A DNA stretch of 64,000 bases from Mycobacterium dioxanotrophicus (GTDB lineage Bacteria; Actinomycetota; Actinomycetes; Mycobacteriales; Mycobacteriaceae): positions 930,001 through 994,000 of the forward strand of contig NZ_CP020809.1 of assembly GCF_002157835.1 (NCBI RefSeq), given 5' to 3'. Below are positions 17,577 through 26,250 of the stretch, in pieces (position 1 is the first letter of the stretch; every line of letters begins with the position of its first letter). The translations under genes were made by a program, and so were the position numbers. Below the pieces are notes generated by a model. The model did no database searches, was not told where the DNA came from, and was given only the letters and a program-made list of their open reading frames with translations.

Positions 17577-19028
17577 CTAGCCGTCGGAATCCGTGACCAA
17601 CCCGCCCAGGTGGTCCAGCAGCTCCTCGGCGGCCGCCAGATCACCGCGCAGATCACGATCCTGGTCGTTCCACGGTAGTTCCGCGGCGAGGTCGAGCGCC
17701 TCGCCGAGCACCCCGCCGAACCGGTCGTGCAGACCACGTTGCCGAAGCAGCCGCAGCGCGCCGACCAACTCGCAGGCCAGCAACACCCGATACGCGGCGA
17801 CCGACCGTTCGAGTTGCTGCGTGCCTTGAGACGCGAACGTGGCGTCTTCCTCGGCACCACGGGACAGGACGAGAGTGCCGACCGATGCGGGTTGCGCCGC
17901 CGCCCGGATCTCGGCGATCGCCCCGGCGGCGACATATTCGACCATCATCAGCCCCGATGATCCGTCTTCGCCGGCAGCGAGAAATGCGTTGTGGCCGTTG
18001 GTCTCCGGATCGTTGAGCATCCGGATGCGCGAATGCGTGATGGGCGCGGTGAGTGCCAACGCCAGAGTGGCACCGTCGAGCTCGAGTGACAGCGACGCCT
18101 GATAGAACGCGCCGTGATGGACGACCATGTCGCCATCGACATCGAACAGGGGGTTCTCCTGGGCCGCATTGAGCGTCCGTTCCAGTTGCCGTCCAAGCGA
18201 ATCCAGCGACGCGACGACGCTGGCGTGCGCGACCGGGTAGACCCGCAGGCCGTACGGATCCTGGATGCGACGCGGCTGGCGACCGTCACGCCCGTCGCCC
18301 GCCGAGAGCCAGCGCAGGCGTGCGGCGACCGTGTCGACGTGCGGGGCGGCCGCGGCGCGGGCTGCGGGGACCGAGAACGTCGACGGGTTACCGTCGAGGG
18401 CAAGGAAACTGAGCATGTAGATGACGCTGGACGCGCGCTCCAACCGGTGCAGCTCGTCCAGGGCGAGGCACGTGCGTCCGACAGTGAGGGCGCTGCTGCT
18501 CATGAACGGCAGCGCGCTGTCGGCACCCCACGGGGGCATCGGCGGCAGGGGCGCTTTCGCCGGTCGCTCGCCGATCAAGGTCAGGGCGGTGCCTGCCAGC
18601 GCGGCGAGGTCGCCGGTGCCGATCGACGCGTACTGGAGGAGTTCGGGCAGCGCGTCGTCGTTGAGCATCCGCGCGAGCGCGGACAGGATCTTCGGGTCGA
18701 GCCCAGCCCCGGGTGCGCACAGCTGAATCAATCGCACGGCGAGCATGGCCCGGACGGTCCTGTCGGCGAGGGGATCGCCGGCGTCGACGGCGTGGCTGCG
18801 CAGCAGTCGCATCCCGTAGTCCTTGTCGTCGGCGAGAACCTGGGTGGTTCGATTCGCGCCGACCCCGGTGGTGCGCCCGTAGGTGGGAAAGCGTGCGCTC
18901 AGATCGGCTGCGCGGTGGTAGGCCTGTTCGACGCCGGCCAGGACTTCTGCGGAGATCGATACCTGTTCACGGCGGTCGGCGAGCGTCACGACGTCTGCAA
19001 TCGTGCCCGTCCCGTTCAGCACAACCAT
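17577..19028 (-). CDS. aromatic amino acid/histidine ammonia-lyase family protein lacking the MIO triad
   Basis: 483 residues with the HAL/PAL fold across its length: PTYGRTTGVGA at 48-58 with the conserved Tyr50, LLRSHAVDAGDPL at 75-87, QDPYGLRVYP and NAAQENPLFD further on. The segment that normally reads GSVGASGDLAPLA is ASIGTGDLAALA at 134-145: one residue shorter, with no Ala-Ser-Gly to cyclise into methylidene-imidazolone. It therefore cannot be an ordinary histidine or phenylalanine ammonia-lyase. From memory, ergothionase, which removes trimethylamine from ergothioneine, is a MIO-less member of this fold. ATG 19028 has a GAGGAGA ribosome site. Divergent from the IclR and betaine-importer genes. 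Confidence 0.85.
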   Translation of the reverse strand: MVVLNGTGTIADVVTLADRREQVSISAEVLAGVEQAYHRAADLSARFPTYGRTTGVGANRTTQVLADDKDYGMRLLRSHAVDAGDPLADRTVRAMLAVRLIQLCAPGAGLDPKILSALARMLNDDALPELLQYASIGTGDLAALAGTALTLIGERPAKAPLPPMPPWGADSALPFMSSSALTVGRTCLALDELHRLERASSVIYMLSFLALDGNPSTFSVPAARAAAAPHVDTVAARLRWLSAGDGRDGRQPRRIQDPYGLRVYPVAHASVVASLDSLGRQLERTLNAAQENPLFDVDGDMVVHHGAFYQASLSLELDGATLALALTAPITHSRIRMLNDPETNGHNAFLAAGEDGSSGLMMVEYVAAGAIAEIRAAAQPASVGTLVLSRGAEEDATFASQGTQQLERSVAAYRVLLACELVGALRLLRQRGLHDRFGGVLGEALDLAAELPWNDQDRDLRGDLAAAEELLDHLGGLVTDSDG

Positions 19029-19101
19029 GTAATTCTCCTCAATCTCTACCGCTGCCGCGTGACACGACCTATCATCGCTCCAACCTAAAAATTCCGCTAG
19101 A

Positions 19102-19117
19102 TGGCAATCGAATTCCA
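19102..19117. promoter_or_regulatory. IclR operator candidate
   Basis: TGGCAATCGAATTCCA pairs at 6 of 8 positions and resembles the TGGAAAT-N-ATTTCCA style of IclR-family sites. It sits within an imperfect direct repeat (AATTCCGCTAGATGGCA from 19090 and AATTCC...CTAGAAATGGCA from 19111). It lies in the gap between the divergent lyase and IclR genes, and would be inside the IclR gene if an ATG at 19101 were used. Confidence 0.4.
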
Positions 19118-19154
19118 GCCACTAGAAATGGCACGGGGTGAGAGGAGTGGCGAG

Positions 19155-19835
19155 TTGGCTGAGGCATCCACCCGGACCGTGGAGCGGGCACTGGCCCTGC
19201 TCGCCACGATCTGCGAGCGTGGCAGCGCGAATCTTGCTGACAGCGCCAGGGATTGCGATCTCGCGCCGAGCACCGCGCTGCGGTTGTTACGTACGTTGGA
19301 GGCCACGGGTTTCGTCGCGAAGGACGAGGCCGGCATCTACCGTCCCGGCGGCCGGATGATCCAACTGGGCGCCGCCGCGCTCAGCAGTGAGTCATTGACC
19401 GACCTGGCCAAGCCGGTCATGGAGAAACTCGTCGCACAGACCGGTGAGTCCGTCTACCTGTCGGTCGAATGGCACAGTGACCTCGCCATTTACATCGGCA
19501 TCATGCAGGGCACTCACTCTGTGCGCCACACCAGTTGGGTGGGCCGGACCATTCCACTGGATATCTCCGCCGCGGGGCATGCGCTCCGCGGTGACGTCAA
19601 CAGCGACGGGTACGTCGTTGTCGAACGCGGTGTCGAGCCCGACGTGACCGCGATCGCGTGCCCGGTGTACTCCGAAGCACGCATCGTCGCAGCGCTGAGT
19701 TTCGTGATCCCGAGTTACCGGGTCACCGAATCCGAGGCGTCCCGGTGCGGCGAGCTGCTGGTCTCGGCTGCGGCGGAGTTGTCCGCCCAGCTGAGCCGTT
19801 CCCCCAAGCCAGACTCCGAAGAAAGACAGTCATGA
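19155..19835 (+). CDS. IclR-family transcriptional regulator
   Basis: 226 residues. A winged HTH (about 6-60; RTVERALALLATI, then DLAPSTALRLLRTLEATGF) precedes an IclR effector domain. I choose TTG 19155 because AGAGGAG at 19141-19147 is seven bases upstream and the protein then begins a few residues before the HTH, as is usual. In-frame ATGs at 19101 and 19128 have no ribosome site and overlap the operator-like repeats. Its stop overlaps the importer ATPase start (ATGA), so regulator and importer are one transcript. Ligand probably the imported betaine or its product. Confidence 0.85.
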   Translation: MAEASTRTVERALALLATICERGSANLADSARDCDLAPSTALRLLRTLEATGFVAKDEAGIYRPGGRMIQLGAAALSSESLTDLAKPVMEKLVAQTGESVYLSVEWHSDLAIYIGIMQGTHSVRHTSWVGRTIPLDISAAGHALRGDVNSDGYVVVERGVEPDVTAIACPVYSEARIVAALSFVIPSYRVTESEASRCGELLVSAAAELSAQLSRSPKPDSEERQS

Positions 19836-20932
19836 TCACATTCGACAACGTCTCCAAGGTGTACCCGGACGGCACGGTCGCCGTGGACAGCCTGACGTTG
19901 ACCGCGCCCAACGGAAAGATCACCACGCTGGTCGGCCCGTCCGGCTGCGGCAAGACGACCTCGATGCGGATGATCAACCGGCTCATCGAACCCAGCTCGG
20001 GCACAATCGAACTCGACGGAGTCGACACCCAGTCGCTGGACCGGGTGTCGCTGCGACGCCGAATCGGCTACGTCATCCAGAACGCGGGCCTGTTTCCCCA
20101 CCGCACGGTCGTCGACAACGTGGCCGCGCTGCCGCGGTTGCTCGGCGGCGGCAAGAAGGAAACCCGTTCCAAGGCAATGGAACTGCTGGAACGTGTCGGG
20201 CTCGACGCCAAGTTCGCCCGGCGTTATCCATGGCAGCTCTCCGGCGGTCAGCAACAGCGAGTGGGCGTGGCCCGCGCGCTGGCGACCGATCCGCCATTCC
20301 TGTTGATGGACGAGCCCTTCAGCGCGGTCGACCCGATCGTCCGCAGCCAGTTGCAGGACGGGTTCCTGCAATTGCAGGCCGACATCTCCAAGACCATCGT
20401 GATGGTCACCCACGACATCGACGAGGCCCTCAAGCTGGGCGATCAGGTGGTGGTGCTGCGGGAAGGCGGAACGCTCGCGCAAGCCGCGTCACCCGCCGAG
20501 CTGCTGGCTGCCCCGACCGATTCGTTCGTCGCCGACTTCGTGGGCTCCGCCCGCGGCTACCAGGCGCTCGGTTTCCACACCGCCGATGATCGGCTGCGAC
20601 TCAACGACGAGCCGACAGTGACGGTTGGGCAACCGGTTTCGGACATACCGGTGGTCGAGGGCAAGTGGATCCTGGCGGTCGACGTCAACCACGCGCCGGT
20701 CGGCTGGGTCGACACCGCGAACCTGTCCGGTGCCACAGTCGCCGACCGTGACGTGAACCTGTGCGGCACCACCGCCCGCCGCTCGGACCCGCTGCGTGAA
20801 TTGCTCAACTCGGCGCTGTCCAGCCCGAGCGGACGCTGCGTCGTCACCGATGACGCCGGAAAGTTGCTCGGCACCGTCACCGATCACGACATCGTGGAGG
20901 CCATCCGACGCGCGAAGGACTCCCGATCGTGA
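19832..20932 (+). CDS. OpuC/ProV-type betaine ABC importer, ATPase subunit
   Basis: 366 residues. Walker A GPSGCGKT at 35-42, signature LSGGQQQR, Walker B LLMDEPF and switch His in VTHDIDEA define an ABC ATPase. GFLQLQADISKTIVMVTHD is typical of the glycine betaine/carnitine/choline (OpuCA, OpuAA) group. The C-terminal 90 residues resemble a degenerate CBS pair ending in a CBS-like segment (LLGTVTDHDIVEAI), which in OpuA-type systems senses ionic strength. Overlaps the IclR gene (ATGA) and the next permease gene (GTGA). Confidence 0.93.
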   Translation: MITFDNVSKVYPDGTVAVDSLTLTAPNGKITTLVGPSGCGKTTSMRMINRLIEPSSGTIELDGVDTQSLDRVSLRRRIGYVIQNAGLFPHRTVVDNVAALPRLLGGGKKETRSKAMELLERVGLDAKFARRYPWQLSGGQQQRVGVARALATDPPFLLMDEPFSAVDPIVRSQLQDGFLQLQADISKTIVMVTHDIDEALKLGDQVVVLREGGTLAQAASPAELLAAPTDSFVADFVGSARGYQALGFHTADDRLRLNDEPTVTVGQPVSDIPVVEGKWILAVDVNHAPVGWVDTANLSGATVADRDVNLCGTTARRSDPLRELLNSALSSPSGRCVVTDDAGKLLGTVTDHDIVEAIRRAKDSRS

Positions 20933-21573
20933 ACTGGATCTCGTCGAACCTCGACCGCATCCTGACCCTCACCATCAGCCACACCTGGCTGACCGTGATC
21001 CCCACGGTGCTGGGTCTGCTGCTGGCGTTGCCGCTGGGGTGGTGGGCGCACCGGTCGAAGCGGGGGTATGCGGCCATCGTCGGGGTGGCCGGCCTGCTCT
21101 ACACCATCCCGTCGCTGGCCCTGTTCATCCTGCTGCCCGTGTTGCTCGGGACCAAGATCTTGGATCCGATCAACATCATTGTGGCGCTTACCTTTTATAC
21201 CTTGGCGCTGCTGGTGCGCGTCGTCGCCGACGGGCTGAGCTCGGTGCCGCACGACACCGTGGCCGCCGCAGAGGCCATGGGCTACCGCGGCTGGCAGCGA
21301 CTGCTGCTGGTGGAACTGCCGGTCGCGGTACCGGTGATCGCCGCAGGCCTGCGGGTGGCGGTGGTGTCCAACGTCAGCATCGTGACAATGGCTGCGCTCC
21401 TGGGCATTCCGCAGCTCGGGTCGCTCTTCACCCAGGGCTTTCAGCTGCGGCTGTTCGTACCGCTCGTCACCGGCGTGGTGATGTGCGTCGTACTCGCGGT
21501 GATCCTCGACGGACTGATCATCGTGGCGAACAAACTACTCACCCCATGGCGGCAACGGACGGTCACCTCATGA
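20929..21573 (+). CDS. OpuC-type betaine ABC importer, permease 1
   Basis: 214 residues, about six membrane helices. The binding-protein-dependent transport EAA loop is visible as EAMGYRGWQRLLLVELPVAVPVIAAG. GTG 20929 overlaps the ATPase stop. It is the OpuCB/OpuCD-type half of a heterodimeric channel with the next gene. Confidence 0.92.
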   Translation: MNWISSNLDRILTLTISHTWLTVIPTVLGLLLALPLGWWAHRSKRGYAAIVGVAGLLYTIPSLALFILLPVLLGTKILDPINIIVALTFYTLALLVRVVADGLSSVPHDTVAAAEAMGYRGWQRLLLVELPVAVPVIAAGLRVAVVSNVSIVTMAALLGIPQLGSLFTQGFQLRLFVPLVTGVVMCVVLAVILDGLIIVANKLLTPWRQRTVTS

Positions 21574-22289
21574 ACATCATCGGCTGGTTCACCGATCCGG
21601 CGCACTGGAGCGGTTCGGGCAGCATCCCCATGCAGGTCGGCTATCACCTGCTCTATTCGGCCATCGCGCTGCTGGTTGCCTTGGCCATCGGCGTGCCGTT
21701 GGGAATCGTGATCGGCTACACCGGCCGCGGTGAGACCCTGGTCGCCGGGCTCGCCAATGCACTGCGGGCGCTGCCCAGCCTGGGCCTGCTGGTGCTGCTG
21801 TTCCTGCTTTTCGCGCCCGTCGTCGCAGGAAAGCTCGTCTACGTCCTGCCGACCATCGTGGTGCTGGTGCTGCTGGCGGTGCCGCCGATCCTCACCGGCA
21901 CGTACGCCGGGATCCAGAACGCCGACCCCGACGCGGTGGGCGCGGCCCGCGGCATGGGGTTCACCAAACGACAGATCCTGATGCACGTTCAGCTGCCCTG
22001 CGCACTGCCGCTGCTCATTTCGGGCATCCGCAGCTCGACCCTGCAGATCGTCTCGACCGCGACCATCGCCGCCTATCTGGGCCTGCAGGGCTTGGGCCGG
22101 TTCATCCTCGACGGCCGAGCGCAAGCCAACTACAGCGAAATGGCCGGCGGTGCAATCCTTGTCGCCCTCGTCGCCATCGCCTTGGAACTCGGCTTCGCCT
22201 GGATGGGCCGAGTGGTGGTATCTCCCGGTCTGCGCCGGGTCGCCGCCAAAACCTCCCCTCTTGACACCGCCGTACCGATGGAGGTCTGA
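21570..22289 (+). CDS. OpuC-type betaine ABC importer, permease 2
   Basis: 239 residues with five to six membrane helices starting near residue 26. The EAA-like loop reads AARGMGFTKRQILMHVQLPCALP, followed by GIRSSTLQIVSTATIAAYLG, strongly typical of OpuCB/OpuCD permeases. The ATG overlaps the previous stop (ATGA). It pairs with permease 1. Confidence 0.93.
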   Translation: MNIIGWFTDPAHWSGSGSIPMQVGYHLLYSAIALLVALAIGVPLGIVIGYTGRGETLVAGLANALRALPSLGLLVLLFLLFAPVVAGKLVYVLPTIVVLVLLAVPPILTGTYAGIQNADPDAVGAARGMGFTKRQILMHVQLPCALPLLISGIRSSTLQIVSTATIAAYLGLQGLGRFILDGRAQANYSEMAGGAILVALVAIALELGFAWMGRVVVSPGLRRVAAKTSPLDTAVPMEV

Positions 22290-22290
22290 A

Positions 22291-23214
22291 ATGATCAGAC
22301 GAAAATTCCTGTCCGCCTTGGCCACCGCCGCAGCCGCGACGTTGACACTGTCAGCCTGCGGCCTCAACAGCGACCCGCTGGCCTCCGACAATGCCGGCGG
22401 CTCGGCAGGATCGCAGGTCATCATCGGGTCGGCCGACTTCACCGAAAGCCAGCTGATCGCCAGCATCTATTCACAGGCCTTGCAGGCCAAGGGAATCAGC
22501 GTCAAGGAGCAGTTCAACATCGGCAGCCGCGAGGTCTACATGGCGGCGTTGAAGGACGGCTCCATCGATCTGGTCCCGGAGTACTCCGGCGCTCTGCTCA
22601 GCTATCTCAACCCGGAATCGACCGCGTCGACCACCGAGGCAGTGGTCACCGGCCTGGTCAGCAGGATGCCTGCCGGCATCACGCTGCTGGCTCCGTCGCC
22701 CGCCCAGGACAAGGACGTCGTCGCCGTCACGCAGGCCACCGCCGACAAGTACAAGCTGCACAAGATCTCCGACCTCGCACCCGTCGCAGGCGAAATGGTG
22801 CTCGGCGGGCCGCCCGAATGGAAGACCCGGGTGCAGGGCGTCGTCGGCCTGCACGACGTGTACGGGCTCAACTTCAAGGACTTCGTCAGCCTGGACGCCG
22901 GTGGCACTTTGACGATGACGGCGCTGACCAACGGACAGATTCAGGCCGGCGACCTGTTCAGCACCGATCCCGGACTCAAGGCCAACAACCTTGTCGCCCT
23001 TGAGGATGACAAGAACCTGTTCGCCGCCGAGAACGTCATCCCGCTGATCAAATCGTCCAAACAAAGTCAGGCCCTCACCAACGCGCTCAACGACGTGTCG
23101 GCGAAGCTGACCACCAACGACCTCATCGACATGAACGCCGAGGCCGCCAAGGGCACCAACCTTTCCGACATCGCCAAGAAGTGGCTCGCGGATTCGGGCT
23201 TGATCAGCCGCTAG
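22291..23214 (+). CDS. OpuC-type substrate-binding lipoprotein
   Basis: 307 residues. The signal peptide has the lipobox LSAC with Cys23 as the lipidated residue, so the protein is anchored outside the membrane. The OpuAC domain starts with VIIGSADFTESQLIASIY, the usual opening of glycine betaine/choline/carnitine-binding proteins (OpuCC, ProX type). Its ligand decides what the whole system imports and cannot be read by eye. GAGG at 22281 supports ATG 22291. The stop codon shares four bases (CTAG) with the stop of the convergent fadE33. Confidence 0.92.
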   Translation: MIRRKFLSALATAAAATLTLSACGLNSDPLASDNAGGSAGSQVIIGSADFTESQLIASIYSQALQAKGISVKEQFNIGSREVYMAALKDGSIDLVPEYSGALLSYLNPESTASTTEAVVTGLVSRMPAGITLLAPSPAQDKDVVAVTQATADKYKLHKISDLAPVAGEMVLGGPPEWKTRVQGVVGLHDVYGLNFKDFVSLDAGGTLTMTALTNGQIQAGDLFSTDPGLKANNLVALEDDKNLFAAENVIPLIKSSKQSQALTNALNDVSAKLTTNDLIDMNAEAAKGTNLSDIAKKWLADSGLISR

Positions 23215-24146
23215 AAAATGTCTGCGTCGAGCCGTCGCAACTGGTCCCGCGGCGGCCCGAGCAGTTGTGCACTGCCGTGCGCGCGTTTGAAGTACAGCTG
23301 GATGTCGCTCTCCCAGGTGATCGCGATGCCGCCGTGCAACTGGATGGCCTCGGCGGTCACCGCGGACAGCGTCTCGCTGGCCATGAACCGGGCCAGCGCG
23401 GCGGATGTCGGCGTCGGATCGGCGATGGCGTCGTTGACCACCGCGCGCGTGGCGGACACCTTGACGTACAGATCGGCCATCCGATGCTTGAGCGCCTGGA
23501 AGCTGCCGATGGGCCGCCCGAACTGCACCCGGTCCTTCGTATAGGCGACAGTGAGGTCCAGGCAGCGCGCCGCCGCACCGACCTGCTCGGCCGCGATCAG
23601 CAGCGCCGCGGTGTCGGACAAGCCCGGATCGGTGCCGAGCACCGATGTCTCCCCGGGCGTGACCGCGGCCAGGCGTCGGGTCAGATCCATGGTGGTCTTG
23701 GCCTGCGCGGTGAATTTGGTCCAGCGGGTGAGGTTTTCACCGTCGGCAGCGATCACCACATCGGCGACGTCGCCGTTGACGACGTACTCGGGATCGAACA
23801 CCACGGTGCCGATGGACGTGCCCTCGGCCAATGCCTCAAGCGGCTCGTGGTCACCGGCAGCGAGCAGGGCCAGCTCGGCGAGGGTCGTACCCAGCAGGGG
23901 AGTGGGCACCAGGGCCTTGCCCAGCTCTTCGAGAACCACTGCGGCATCGGCGAGTTCGCCACCGGCGCCGCCGAGCTCCTCCGGCACCACCAGGGCCGCG
24001 GCGCCGACCTGTTCGCACAGCAGGCTCCACAGCTTTTCGTCGTAGCCGCGTTCTGACTGCATCGCCGCGCGGACGGCTTCCGGAGAGGCGTGCTTGTCCA
24101 CCAGGGCTGCAACGGTTTCCCGCAGCAGCTCGCGCTCTTCACTCAC
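23211..24146 (-). CDS. fadE33: acyl-CoA dehydrogenase FadE33-like
   Basis: 311 residues of the short ACAD type found in steroid-degradation heteromers. KDRVQFGRPIGSFQALKHRMAD near 205-225 is the ACAD FAD-binding segment and LHGGIAITWESDIQLYFKRA is near the C-terminus. By order and sequence it matches M. tuberculosis Rv3564. It acts on CoA thioesters in cholesterol C/D-ring breakdown, probably paired with a second ACAD subunit (steroid ACADs are often alpha2beta2). GTG 24146 overlaps the fadE32 stop (GTGA). Last gene of the KstR2-controlled minus-strand unit. Confidence 0.87.
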   Translation of the reverse strand: MSEERELLRETVAALVDKHASPEAVRAAMQSERGYDEKLWSLLCEQVGAAALVVPEELGGAGGELADAAVVLEELGKALVPTPLLGTTLAELALLAAGDHEPLEALAEGTSIGTVVFDPEYVVNGDVADVVIAADGENLTRWTKFTAQAKTTMDLTRRLAAVTPGETSVLGTDPGLSDTAALLIAAEQVGAAARCLDLTVAYTKDRVQFGRPIGSFQALKHRMADLYVKVSATRAVVNDAIADPTPTSAALARFMASETLSAVTAEAIQLHGGIAITWESDIQLYFKRAHGSAQLLGPPRDQLRRLDADIF

Positions 24147-25096
24147 AAGGCCTCCAAGAGCCGACGACGGTGCAGCGTGGGATCGCCCCAGGCCGAGCGC
24201 AGCGCCTGCACCCGGAGCAACAGCAGGGACAGGTCATGCTCCTGCGTGAAGCCGATGGCACCGTGGGTTTGCAGTGACGAGCGCGCGGCCAGCAGGGCCG
24301 CGTCGGCCGCGGCGACCTTGGCGGCGCTGACATCGCGTGCCGTGTCGGCAGACCCTGCTGCGAGGGACAGTGCCGCCCCGTACACCAGTGGACGCGCGAG
24401 TTCGACGGCAATGTGCACGTCGGCCAGCTTGTGTTTGATGGCCTGGTAGGAGCCGATCACCCGGCCGAACTGCGTGCGCTGCTTGGCGTATTCCACCGAA
24501 TGATCCAGCATGGCCTGTCCGGCGCCCACCAGTTGTGCGGCGGTGGCCAGCACACCGAACTCATAGGCCCGTGCGGTGTCAGCTGTGCGGGGCGCACCGG
24601 TTACGTCGACGTCGAAAAGTTTCCGCACCGGATCGACGGAATCGTGCGCTGTGCCGGCGGTGGCGTCTGCCACCTGGCCGTCGGCGGCCACGAGGACGAG
24701 TCCGGCGACGTCGGCGTTGACGGCGCGCGGCACCTGCGGCGGCATGGCCACGGTGGCGATGAGCTCACCCGTCGCGAGCTGTCCGGACCGCTCGTCGTCT
24801 GCAAGGAGCACCGGTGCCACGGCAATGGATTCGGTCACCGGCCCCGGCACCGCCCAGTAGCCCAAGCGCTCCAGCGCCACGATGAGATCCACCGGATGTG
24901 CGTCGATACCGTCGAACTTCTCGGATACCAGCAGCGCCGTCACTCCGAGGTCGGCGAGCTGCGTCCACACCTTGCGGCCGGGCGCGTTGTCACCGGCAGC
25001 CCAGGCCCGCACCGCGGCGGGCACGTCGGCCGCGCCGAGCGCAGCGTCGATGCTCGACGCGAAATCGCGCTGCTGTTCGTCGATCTCGAAGTTCAC
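24143..25096 (-). CDS. fadE32: acyl-CoA dehydrogenase FadE32-like
   Basis: 317 residues. The ACAD signature KQRTQFGRVIGSYQAIKHKLAD is present, followed by LQTHGAIGFTQEHDLSLLLLR. Counterpart of Rv3563 by position between fadE31 and fadE33. Its N-terminal half is divergent and short compared with full-length ACADs such as fadE31, so it may be the non-catalytic partner of a heteromer; which pair assembles is not settled by the sequence. GTG 25096 overlaps the fadE31 stop. Confidence 0.87.
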   Translation of the reverse strand: MNFEIDEQQRDFASSIDAALGAADVPAAVRAWAAGDNAPGRKVWTQLADLGVTALLVSEKFDGIDAHPVDLIVALERLGYWAVPGPVTESIAVAPVLLADDERSGQLATGELIATVAMPPQVPRAVNADVAGLVLVAADGQVADATAGTAHDSVDPVRKLFDVDVTGAPRTADTARAYEFGVLATAAQLVGAGQAMLDHSVEYAKQRTQFGRVIGSYQAIKHKLADVHIAVELARPLVYGAALSLAAGSADTARDVSAAKVAAADAALLAARSSLQTHGAIGFTQEHDLSLLLLRVQALRSAWGDPTLHRRRLLEAL

Positions 25097-26250
25097 TTTG
25101 CCTCCCGGGGCAGTCCGAGGAGTCGCTCGGCGATGATGTTGCGCTGAATCTCGTTGGTGCCGGCGTAGATCGGGCCGCCCAGTGCAAACAACAGGCCTTC
25201 GGTCCAGGAGTAATTTTCCTCCTCGCGTCCGGGGCGATCTGCGAGCTCACCGTCAGCGCCCTGCAGGTCCAGCGCCGTCTGGTGCAGTGCGACGTCGAGA
25301 TCTGACCAGAACACCTTGGTCACCGACGACTCGGCGCCCAATTCGCCACCACCCGCGAGCCGCGTCACGGTGCCGAAGGTGTGCAGCCGGTAGGCCTGGG
25401 CCTTGATCCACGCATCGGCCACCCGGTCGGTGAACACCGGGTCCGGGTTGGATTTCCAGCGTCGGACCAGCCGCTCGGCCGGAGCCAGGAAGCGGGCCGG
25501 GCTGCGCAGCGACATGCCGCGCTCATTGCTCGACGTGCTCATCGCCGCCCGCCAGCCGTCGTGCACTCCACCGATGACGTCGTGGTCGGGTACGAACACG
25601 TCGTCGAGGAAGATCTCGCCGAAACCGGTGTCCCCGCCGAGCTGGGCAATGGGCCGCACGGTGATCCCCGGCGCCTTGAGGTCGAACATGAAGTAGGTGA
25701 GGCCCTTGTGCCGCTGGGCTTCCGGGTCGGAGCGGAACAACCCGAAGCCACGCTCGCCGAACGGGGCCCGCGAGCTCCAGATCTTCTGTCCGTTGAGTTT
25801 CCAGCCGCCGTCCGTACGCGTCGCCGTCGAGCGCAGGGACGCCAGGTCGCTGCCCGACTCGGGCTCGGACCAGGCTTGGGCCCAGATCTCTTCGCCACTG
25901 GCCATTTTCGGCAGTACGCGATCCAGTTGTTCCTCGGTACCGTGTGCGAACAGCGTCGGTGCCAGCATCGAGGTGCCGTTGGCGCTGGCGCGCCCCGGTG
26001 CACCGGCCCGGAAGTACTCCTCCTCGAACACCACCCATTGCAGCAGGGTGGCGTCGCGGCCACCGTACTTTTTGGGCCATGCGATCACCGACAGCCCGGC
26101 GTCGAAGAGCACCTTGTCCCAGCGGCGATGCTGTTCGAAACCTTCGAGCGTGTCGTAGGACTTCGTCGGGAACGAGCCGCGGTTGGCCGTCAGGAATTCG
26201 CGCACCTCGGCCCGAAATGCCTCGGTTTCGTCGTCGAAATTCAGGTCCAT
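25093..26250 (-). CDS. fadE31: acyl-CoA dehydrogenase FadE31-like
   Basis: 385 residues, full-length ACAD. AQAWSEPESGSDLASLRS and WKLNGQKIWSS are FAD/substrate-binding segments, and the C-terminus GTNEIQRNIIAERLLGLPR is canonical. Counterpart of Rv3562 in the KstR2 regulon, which degrades the HIP (methylhexahydroindanedione propionate) remnant of cholesterol. Its ATG lies 10 bases inside the 3' end of fadD3, so it is translationally coupled to the CoA ligase that makes its substrate pool. Confidence 0.9.
   Translation of the reverse strand: MDLNFDDETEAFRAEVREFLTANRGSFPTKSYDTLEGFEQHRRWDKVLFDAGLSVIAWPKKYGGRDATLLQWVVFEEEYFRAGAPGRASANGTSMLAPTLFAHGTEEQLDRVLPKMASGEEIWAQAWSEPESGSDLASLRSTATRTDGGWKLNGQKIWSSRAPFGERGFGLFRSDPEAQRHKGLTYFMFDLKAPGITVRPIAQLGGDTGFGEIFLDDVFVPDHDVIGGVHDGWRAAMSTSSNERGMSLRSPARFLAPAERLVRRWKSNPDPVFTDRVADAWIKAQAYRLHTFGTVTRLAGGGELGAESSVTKVFWSDLDVALHQTALDLQGADGELADRPGREEENYSWTEGLLFALGGPIYAGTNEIQRNIIAERLLGLPREAK

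Noticed and set aside
17577..19028. Ordinary histidine ammonia-lyase (hutH)
   Set aside because: The Ala-Ser-Gly cofactor triad is absent and no hutU, hutI or hutG genes are nearby, so the routine call would mislead.
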